Shown: positions 26,855-33,582 of the stretch, one piece after another
Position numbering within the stretch: position 1 is the first letter of the stretch
How the letters are laid out: every line of letters begins with the position of its first letter
DNA from: Priestia megaterium NBRC 15308 = ATCC 14581
Lineage (GTDB): Bacteria; Bacillota; Bacilli; Bacillales; Bacillaceae_H
Assembly: GCF_000832985.1 (NCBI RefSeq)
Contig: NZ_CP009920.1
Location: 434,001-498,000 of the forward strand
Reading direction: 5' to 3'
DNA length: 64,000 nt
Position numbers and translations under genes: made by a program
Notes under the pieces: model-generated
What the model saw: only the letters and a program-made list of their open reading frames with translations
Databases searched by the model: none
Told to the model about the DNA's origin: nothing

Positions 26855-27826
26855 TTACGCCCACCACATTTCAGTTAATTGTTCTTTAAATTGTGCGCCT
26901 TTTAATAAAGAGATGGCCTTACTTAATCCTTCATCTAACGAAGCTAGCATATCTTCATGCTCAATAGATATCACATAGTCATATCCTACCGCACGAAGCG
27001 CACTCACCATATCTTTCCATACTTTTTCGTTTTGCCCATATCCTACGGATCTAAATGTCCACGAACGATTCAAAGTATCACTGTAATGTTTTGTATCTAA
27101 TACCCCATTAACACTAATGTTTGCCTGATCCAAATACGTATCTTTTGCATGAAAATGAAAAATAGCCTCTTCTCGACCAAGTTTTTTAATGGCTTCTACT
27201 GGATTAATCCCTTGCCAAATCAAATGGCTTGGATCAAAATTAGCTCCAATACTTGGCCCAGCATGCTCTCTTAATTTCAAGAGAGTTTCAGGGTTATACA
27301 CAACAAACCCCGGGTGCATTTCAAGCGCAATTTGATGGATACCGTGTGACTCTGCAAATTTCACTTCCTCTTTCCAGTAAGGAATGACTACTTCATTCCA
27401 CTGCCAATCTAGGATTTGTGTATATTCCTGTGGCCAAGAGCAGGTTACCCAGTTCGGATTTTTGGCACCTGGGTGGTCACCTGGGCACCCAGAAAATCCA
27501 TTAATCACCGGCACTTCTAAACGTTCAGCTAATAAAACTGTTTTTCTCCACACGTCATGAGCCTTTTTGGCAACCATCTTATTTGGATGCAGTAAATTGC
27601 CATGACAACTTAGACCACTTATTGTAAGTCCTCTACTTGTAAGGGCAGCTTGAAATCTTTTTAATTTCTCTGGGCTCTCTAGTAATTCATCGGGATTACA
27701 ATGACTGTTTCCTGGATAATTGCCTGTGCCCAATTCAACGGCCTCTACACCCATTTCACATAGTTTGTCCAGCATCTCTTCAAAAGGCAAGTTTTGATAA
27801 AGAACTGTAAACACCCCTAATTTCAT
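26855..27826 (-). CDS. Sugar phosphate isomerase/epimerase family (AP endonuclease 2-like TIM barrel)
   Basis: This 323-residue TIM barrel has the metal-binding set of the xylose-isomerase-like superfamily: Glu in IALEMHPGFV, Asp in GANFDPSHLIWQG, His in FHFHAKDT and Glu in ISIEHEDML. Such proteins isomerise or epimerise keto-sugars, or act like IolE/IolI. GGAGG lies 7 nt before the ATG at 27826, which overlaps the upstream dehydrogenase stop (ATGA), so the two are translationally coupled. The pairing suggests that the dehydrogenase product is its substrate. Confidence 0.85.
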   Translation of the reverse strand: MKLGVFTVLYQNLPFEEMLDKLCEMGVEAVELGTGNYPGNSHCNPDELLESPEKLKRFQAALTSRGLTISGLSCHGNLLHPNKMVAKKAHDVWRKTVLLAERLEVPVINGFSGCPGDHPGAKNPNWVTCSWPQEYTQILDWQWNEVVIPYWKEEVKFAESHGIHQIALEMHPGFVVYNPETLLKLREHAGPSIGANFDPSHLIWQGINPVEAIKKLGREEAIFHFHAKDTYLDQANISVNGVLDTKHYSDTLNRSWTFRSVGYGQNEKVWKDMVSALRAVGYDYVISIEHEDMLASLDEGLSKAISLLKGAQFKEQLTEMWWA

Positions 27827-29001
27827 GCACGTACCTCCTGCTTTACCTTCACTTTCATCCATTTTTGTTGTTCATGACTTGCCAAAATGGCGTCGGTAAT
27901 GCACATGGACATATGTCCATCTTCAAATGTCGCGAAAGTCGCTTTATCACTTAAAGGATTTTTACCTTCTCGAATAAAGGTATAGAAATTCAACAATCCA
28001 TTTTTTAATGCATCTGGCCAGCCTTCATTATGGCCCCCCGGATGATGAATGGACGATTTTGCTTCAGAATTAAATAAAGTAGGATCTGCAAGAAGAGTTT
28101 GATTTGGTTGATCTCGATAGCCAATCCACAGCTTTTCTGGTTCTTCTTGATTCCAAAAAGCAGAATTTTGACTGCAAGCGATTTCGAAGCTTAGTCTATT
28201 TTTTCGCCCTGCACTTACTTGAGACACAGTAAATAAGCCTTTTACCCCGTCTTCAAAACGTACAAGAACAGATGCATAGTCTTCTGTGTTAATCGGAACA
28301 TCTTCATATGCTTCTTCTTGTCCTTTTTGTCCCCCAAAAGTAGATCCTTGAGAAGTAGATTTTTTTCTTATTGGTATAACAGTTGCTAAATCAGCAAAAA
28401 CTTCGACGATTTTTTTACCTGTTACATATTGAACTGTATCACACCAATGAGAACCGATATCCGCTACCGCTCGTGATTTCCCTCCGACTTCAGGAGCTAA
28501 ACGCCAATTAAAGTCTGTTTCGAACAATAACCAGTCTTGTAAATAACTTCCGTGCACTAAGTTGACTTTCCCTAACTCACCGTTTCTGATCATTGTTTCT
28601 AATTGTTTTACAATCGGAAATTGGCGGTAGTTAAAGTTTACGCCATGTACGACCTGGTGCTCTTTAGCTAATTTCAATAGCTCGGCTGATTCTTCACTAG
28701 ACATAGCTAATGGTTTCTCCGATAACACATGTTTGCCTGCTTGAATAATTTCTTTATTAATTTGAAAGTGAAGGTGATTAGGTGTACAGTTATGAACAAC
28801 TTGAATCTCACTGTCTTTTAACATGTCACGATAATCCCCATAAGCTTTCGGAATTCCAAGTTCAACCGCTTTTTGTTCTGCTACTTCCTGGCCATGTTCT
28901 GCTAATCCAACTACTTCTACAAAACCGAGTCTTCTGATAGCCTCAATATGAGTAGGTCCAATAAACCCTGTCCCAATAACTCCAACTTTTATTTTTTCCA
29001 T
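27823..29001 (-). CDS. Gfo/Idh/MocA family NAD(P)-dependent sugar dehydrogenase
   Basis: The 392-residue protein has the Rossmann start KVGVIGTGFIGPTHIEAI and the family motif LSEKPLAMS with the catalytic-region Lys, then a beta-sheet substrate domain (NFNYRQFPIVKQLE; DWLLFETDFNWRL; ADIGSHWCDTVQYV with the typical Asp and His). Relatives oxidise inositol, glucose or 3-hydroxy positions of glycosides. The ATG at 29001 has GGTGGAG upstream; a GTG four codons earlier overlaps that site and is rejected. A second member lies just upstream. Confidence 0.88.
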   Translation of the reverse strand: MEKIKVGVIGTGFIGPTHIEAIRRLGFVEVVGLAEHGQEVAEQKAVELGIPKAYGDYRDMLKDSEIQVVHNCTPNHLHFQINKEIIQAGKHVLSEKPLAMSSEESAELLKLAKEHQVVHGVNFNYRQFPIVKQLETMIRNGELGKVNLVHGSYLQDWLLFETDFNWRLAPEVGGKSRAVADIGSHWCDTVQYVTGKKIVEVFADLATVIPIRKKSTSQGSTFGGQKGQEEAYEDVPINTEDYASVLVRFEDGVKGLFTVSQVSAGRKNRLSFEIACSQNSAFWNQEEPEKLWIGYRDQPNQTLLADPTLFNSEAKSSIHHPGGHNEGWPDALKNGLLNFYTFIREGKNPLSDKATFATFEDGHMSMCITDAILASHEQQKWMKVKVKQEVRA

Positions 29002-29188
29002 TTCTTTCTCCACCTTAATAAACTGTATTTTCCATGATTTCTTTTACTTACGTAGTAGCTAAAAAGAGAATTAAAACCTTTATATATAGCCGTTTGCTGA
29101 CTTGCCTCTATTGATCTGAATCACAAATCAACAACTCTATTTCTAATAAAGGCTAGTCTACTAGGACTAGCCACTACTAAACTATTGC

Positions 29189-30370
29189 TTAAGCTTTCAC
29201 TAAATTTTCTGTAAGATTAACCCATACACCTTTTTCAGCTGATTCAAGGATAGCATCTGAAATAACGGCGATTTGATAACCGTCTTCAAAATCTGGTGAT
29301 ACGCTTGTATCTTCAGCAATTGATTTGAGGAAATCATATGTTTCAATAATTTTTGTTTCCCCGTACCCAATTCCTAATGCTGGGATTGGCCATAGACCTT
29401 CTCCATATGGATGTGCAGGTCCTGTATAAACCGTTCTGAATCCGCGGCTATCACTTGGATCATCGGAGAAACATACTTGAAGCTCATCACGGCGTTCATA
29501 GTTAAAGTATAATGAACCTTTCTCTCCGTGAATTTCAAATGTTAAGAAGTTGTTGCGACCCCAGGCATTACGAGTCGCTTCAATGCTTCCAACTGCGCCG
29601 TTATCAAATTTAATTAAAGTTGAAAACTCATCGTCTACATCAACTTTACCTTTTGGTACATCAGTTTCTGCTTTTACAGTTCCTAGTTTATCTACCCCGC
29701 CACTTTGAATCGGTCTTTCACCAATCCATGTCTTTGCAATAGCCATTACTTCTGAAATGTCACCCACAAGATATCTTGCAAAGTCAATCACATGTGTTCC
29801 GATATCACCTAATGCACCTGAACCAGCTCGCTCTTTTTGGAAGCGCCATGATAAAGGCGAGTTAGGATCCGCAGACCAGTCTTGCAGGTATGTGCCTCGG
29901 AAGTTTAAAATCTTTCCGATTCTTCCTTCCTCAATATATTTTTTTGCTAGAGCAACGGCTGGTGTTCTGCGATAGTTAAATGCGACCATATGTTTAACAC
30001 CTGCTTCTTTTACTGCGTCAAGCATTGTTTTTGCTTCTGCTGCAGTTCGTGCTAACGGTTTTTCTGAAATGATATGTTTACCTGCTTTGGCAGCTGCAAT
30101 GGCAATCTCTGCATGAGAGTCATTTGGTGTTACAATATCAATAATATCAATTTCAGGATCTTCTACTACCTTTCTCCAATCAGATGAATAGTTTTCAAAT
30201 CCTAAACGTTCTGCTGCATCTTTTGCTAACTCTTCGGTCACATCAACCACTGTGTGTCGTTGAGGAACTGCTGGTGCCGGCCAAAAAAACATTGGCATAC
30301 CTGCATAAGCAAGTGCATGCGCTTTCCCCATAAATCCTCCGCCAATCATACCTACGTTTAACTTTTTCAT
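29189..30370 (-). CDS. Gfo/Idh/MocA family NAD(P)-dependent sugar dehydrogenase
   Basis: This 393-residue paralogue opens LNVGMIGGGFMGKAHALAYA and has ISEKPLARTA, FNYRRTPAVALAKKYI, DWSADPNSPLSWRF and GDIGTHVIDFARYLVGDI, so all the family landmarks are there. Two such dehydrogenases with two isomerases recall pathways that oxidise a sugar, epimerise or cleave the keto form and reduce it again, as in 3-keto-glycoside metabolism; that is inference. GGAGGAG precedes the ATG. It lies between the upstream isomerase gene and the second dehydrogenase. Confidence 0.88.
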   Translation of the reverse strand: MKKLNVGMIGGGFMGKAHALAYAGMPMFFWPAPAVPQRHTVVDVTEELAKDAAERLGFENYSSDWRKVVEDPEIDIIDIVTPNDSHAEIAIAAAKAGKHIISEKPLARTAAEAKTMLDAVKEAGVKHMVAFNYRRTPAVALAKKYIEEGRIGKILNFRGTYLQDWSADPNSPLSWRFQKERAGSGALGDIGTHVIDFARYLVGDISEVMAIAKTWIGERPIQSGGVDKLGTVKAETDVPKGKVDVDDEFSTLIKFDNGAVGSIEATRNAWGRNNFLTFEIHGEKGSLYFNYERRDELQVCFSDDPSDSRGFRTVYTGPAHPYGEGLWPIPALGIGYGETKIIETYDFLKSIAEDTSVSPDFEDGYQIAVISDAILESAEKGVWVNLTENLVKA

Positions 30371-30501
30371 TTTTATTCTCCTCCTATGAAAGTAGTCTAT
30401 TTATTCTGATCTATTATCTTTTAAATAACATTTTCTATATCGTTATGGTAAATTAGACTTCAAGTTTCTAATATATTATCTCTGCTACTTTCTTCCTGAC
30501 C

Positions 30502-31323
30502 TTAAGACTTATTTGCCGTTTCAAAACTTAATAAGAAGTTAAAACTGATTTCTGCTCCTTTTTTCGGATCATTATAGCTATCTAATTCTACTGTAAGCCA
30601 TTCATCATATCCAATTTCATCCAGAACTTGGATCATTTGATCAAACTTTTGATGTCCTTCTCCTAAAGGAAGAAATTCTCCATTATAATAATCTTTGAAA
30701 TGAATATATTTAATGCGATCTGCATATTTTTTAATTACTTCTACCGGATTCCCTCCACCTGCTTCGATATGCGCTGTATCCGGACATAAATTAATCGTTG
30801 TTAGTGCCATTAATTTGTCCAGCTGGTCTGGGGCCTCTACGTTTGTTCCTAAATGCGGGTGATAACTTGGAATAAGATTATATTTCTCTGCAATTACTAC
30901 TACTCGATTAAGAGCATTGCCTAAATCAGTGTAATCGCTTTCTAAAATACCATTCGCACGGATAGCTCCTCCGCCAATTACTAGATGCTTCGCTCCTAGT
31001 TCAGAAGCAAGAGCTGCAACCTCTTCAATTTTTAATAATTCTTCTTCCAAAATATCTGGAAAAATAAAATTCCCTCCAGTGTAAACTCCAATAAAGTCTA
31101 AAGAGTAACGGTTCAGCAATGCTCTAAATTCTTCTTTTCTATCTTTAAATTCCATTAGATTTCCGTCAAACATTTCAAATCCTTTATATCCAACTTCTGC
31201 AATATCCTTTAAAGCTTCTTCTGTTGATCCATTTGCAAGGTAATAAAGGTCTTTTATCGAAGTGACTCCGGCAGGATGCCCTACTACCCCGCCCCACGTA
31301 TTTGTCTGATATCCTAGTTTCAT
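30502..31323 (-). CDS. Sugar phosphate isomerase/epimerase family (IolE/MocC-like TIM barrel)
   Basis: This 273-residue TIM barrel has the landmarks SYHPHLGTNVE, LCPDTAHIEAGGGNPVEVI, IKYIHFKDYYNGEF and LTVELDSYNDP, close to the IolE/MocC branch (inosose dehydratase-like). It is the first structural gene of the operon after the LacI gene. GGAGAG precedes the ATG. Its promoter region (31324-31676) holds two perfect LacI/cre-type palindromes. Confidence 0.85.
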   Translation of the reverse strand: MKLGYQTNTWGGVVGHPAGVTSIKDLYYLANGSTEEALKDIAEVGYKGFEMFDGNLMEFKDRKEEFRALLNRYSLDFIGVYTGGNFIFPDILEEELLKIEEVAALASELGAKHLVIGGGAIRANGILESDYTDLGNALNRVVVIAEKYNLIPSYHPHLGTNVEAPDQLDKLMALTTINLCPDTAHIEAGGGNPVEVIKKYADRIKYIHFKDYYNGEFLPLGEGHQKFDQMIQVLDEIGYDEWLTVELDSYNDPKKGAEISFNFLLSFETANKS

Positions 31324-31433
31324 GGTTTCTCTCCTATCTTTAAAGATTCCTTATGAGTACATGGTGTATTAATACTGGGATTTCATCACCTCCTTAAATT
31401 AATTTAGATAAGAAATAATTGAATCAAAATACA

Positions 31434-31447
31434 TGTAATCGATTACA
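31434..31447. promoter_or_regulatory. LacI-type operator / cre, site 1
   Basis: TGTAATCGATTACA is a perfect palindrome that also fits the CcpA cre consensus at every position, 111 bp upstream of the first structural gene. Confidence 0.7.
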
Positions 31448-31596
31448 AAGTATTCTAGAAAAAGACTATATTTTTTAATTTATTATAAGAAGAAGCTGTG
31501 TTTACTACCTGTATTTGTAATTGATTGTACTTATCAAGAACCCAAACTAAAAATCCCTTTTTAATCGGATATTAAGCAATTCTTTTTCCAACCATT

Positions 31597-31610
31597 TGTA
31601 ATCGATTACA
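31597..31610. promoter_or_regulatory. LacI-type operator / cre, site 2
   Basis: An identical copy of TGTAATCGATTACA, close behind the lacI-type stop. Confidence 0.7.
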
Positions 31611-31676
31611 TCTTAATTTTTAAAAAATAAGAAGATTTAAATCATCAGATACATTTTCAAAAGAACTCTTATTCCC

Positions 31677-32678
31677 TTATGAAAGATGTGTTGAGCATGA
31701 ATCACGTATGATAAGCTGATCTTCCATTAAATATTGATGTCTTTCAATTTCTTCCTTATTCATCAACTTTATAAGTAATTTCATTGCCATCGTGCCCATC
31801 TCAAAAGCTGGCTGTGAGATGGTTGTAAGAGCCGGTTTGAAAATAGATGAAAATTTTATATCATCAAATCCTACTACGGAAATATCATGTGGAACACTTA
31901 ATCCTTTTGAAGAAATAGCATTTATAGCTCCAAATGCCATCTCATCATTTGCTGCAAACACGGCTGTTGGAGGATGATTAAGATCCAAAAATTGATTCAT
32001 TATATTAAAACCGCTTTCATAAGAAAAATCACCCTCCTGCACTAGAATGGACTCAACTGTCAGGTTGTATCGTGTCATTGTCTGATAAAATCCTTTTAAT
32101 CGATCCTGGCCTATCACTCCATCTAGGGGACCTGATATAAATCCTATTCTTTTATGTCCCAGCTTAACCAAATATTCTGTTGCTTTTTGAGCCCCGCTGA
32201 TATTATTAATAGAAACGGTGGGGATGGCTGAACCTTCTATATATTCACATGCCAAAACTACAGGATATTTGAGAGCCATTTCCTCAATGTTCTTCGATTT
32301 CATTCTCGCCGTTAGTAAAACCATTCCATCAGCTTTTTTTTGGAGAAGTATATTTAAATACCCATTTTCTCTTTCCAAATCATTGCCCGTATCCCCAAGC
32401 AGAACTTGATATCCGTTTATGACGGCTACAGACTCAATTCCTCTTAATACCTTCGAAAAAAAAGGATTTGTTATATCAGGTACAATGACTAGAATGGTTT
32501 TGGTTTCTAATGTTCTTAACTGGCGAGCTAATGCATTTGGCTGATAGTTTAATTCTTTAATTACTTGTAATACTTTCTCAGTCGTTTCTTCCGTTACAGT
32601 GTTAGGTTTACTTAGCACTCTTGACACTGTAGCAGTTGAAACATTTGCTTTTTTTGCTACATCTATTATTCGCACCAT
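31677..32678 (-). CDS. LacI/GalR-family transcriptional repressor
   Basis: The 333-residue protein starts with the LacI HTH and hinge helix (VRIIDVAKKANVSTATVSRV, then YQPNALARQL) followed by a PBP1-type sugar-binding domain (ILVIVPDITNPFFSKVLRGI; GHKRIGFISGPLDG; AVFAANDEMAFGAI; SVVGFDDI). It should repress the downstream isomerase-dehydrogenase operon and itself, since the same palindrome precedes both. The effector is probably the sugar, or its phosphate, used by that operon. Confidence 0.92.
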   Translation of the reverse strand: MVRIIDVAKKANVSTATVSRVLSKPNTVTEETTEKVLQVIKELNYQPNALARQLRTLETKTILVIVPDITNPFFSKVLRGIESVAVINGYQVLLGDTGNDLERENGYLNILLQKKADGMVLLTARMKSKNIEEMALKYPVVLACEYIEGSAIPTVSINNISGAQKATEYLVKLGHKRIGFISGPLDGVIGQDRLKGFYQTMTRYNLTVESILVQEGDFSYESGFNIMNQFLDLNHPPTAVFAANDEMAFGAINAISSKGLSVPHDISVVGFDDIKFSSIFKPALTTISQPAFEMGTMAMKLLIKLMNKEEIERHQYLMEDQLIIRDSCSTHLS

Positions 32679-32717
32679 TTTACGACTCTCTTTTCTTGTT
32701 CTTCTCTATAACAGAAT

Positions 32718-32731
32718 TGTAATCGCATACA
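32718..32731. promoter_or_regulatory. LacI-type operator / cre, site 3 (autoregulation)
   Basis: TGTAATCGCATACA lies 40 bp before the lacI-type start and differs from sites 1 and 2 in two positions. It keeps the CG centre and both TGTAA/ACA ends. Confidence 0.6.
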
Positions 32732-32836
32732 AAAATATTGTCTAATTGGATTCAGACAACATTTTCTGAGGTTCAAACTCTTTAAAAATCCTTTTAAGCG
32801 TCGTTTTTATCCATATAAACAAAAAAACAACAAATT

Positions 32837-32863
32837 AAAAAAACTCAGCACTTATTGCTGAGC
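32837..32863 (-). terminator. Terminator of the two-component operon
   Basis: CTCAGCA/TGCTGAG hairpin; on the minus strand it is followed by a T7 run, directly after the response regulator stop. Confidence 0.8.
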
Positions 32864-32871
32864 TCTATGTT

Positions 32872-33582
32872 TTATAATAATTTGTACCTTTGCAGATTGT
32901 CTACTTTATGCTTGGAAATCCTTGCAGTTTCCTTATAATCTTTAAAATAGGCTTTATACATTTGACCCGTTGCTTCAATTCTTGTTAAAAGTTCCACATT
33001 TATAATATAAGATCTATGAGATATCATAAACCTAGAATCAACGGCACCTTCCAAGCTAGTTAAAGCTTCATTTGTCTCGAATTTACCATTTTTAGTATGA
33101 ATAACAGATTTCCGATCAAGTCTTTCAATAAAGATAATTTCTTCTAATGGAATAAACATTATATTTTTCTGCTGTTTAATCATTAAATCCTTTTTAAATG
33201 AATGTTCTTTATCGACTAGTGAAATAGACACTTGGGAAGCTCTCTCTAAAGCACCATATAAACGATTTCTATCAATTGGCTTTAAAATATAGTCTACTGC
33301 CTTTACGTTAAATGCCTCAAGTGCATAATTATCATGACCAGTAATAAAAATAACTTGTAAAGTCGGGAAAAGTTCTTTACATGCTTTAACCGCTTCCATC
33401 CCATTCAATAAGGGCATTCCGATATCGACTAAAGCAAGATCCGGTTTTTCTTTCGTAACATAGTGTATCAATTCTTCACCGTTGGCGGCCTCTCCAACAA
33501 TTTTATATTTGGATAAACTCCCAATAAAGTACCTTAACAATTTTCTTGAGGTAACATCATCGTCTGCGATCAATACTTTCAT
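32872..33582 (-). CDS. LytTR-type response regulator
   Basis: This 236-residue protein has a receiver domain (MKVLIADDDVTSRKLLRYFI, phospho-acceptor Asp53 in LALVDIGMP, then FITGHD and LKPIDR) and a C-terminal LytTR DNA-binding domain (NIMFIPLEEIIFIERLDRKS; FMISHRSYIINVELLTRIEA). The frame extends to 33678 but GGGGGAA and the receiver start favour the ATG at 33582. This overlaps the kinase 3' end by 26 bp, so the two are coupled. It should receive phosphate from that kinase and act at promoters with LytTR direct repeats, which I did not locate. Confidence 0.9.
   Translation of the reverse strand: MKVLIADDDVTSRKLLRYFIGSLSKYKIVGEAANGEELIHYVTKEKPDLALVDIGMPLLNGMEAVKACKELFPTLQVIFITGHDNYALEAFNVKAVDYILKPIDRNRLYGALERASQVSISLVDKEHSFKKDLMIKQQKNIMFIPLEEIIFIERLDRKSVIHTKNGKFETNEALTSLEGAVDSRFMISHRSYIINVELLTRIEATGQMYKAYFKDYKETARISKHKVDNLQRYKLL

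Larger units (their letters stand above)
31324..31676. promoter_or_regulatory. Control region of the sugar catabolic operon
   Basis: There is no gene in this 353-bp space. Two identical 14-bp palindromes start 163 bp apart (31434 and 31597) and should bracket the operon promoter, an arrangement that permits repression by looping. I could not fix the -10/-35 boxes. Confidence 0.55.
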
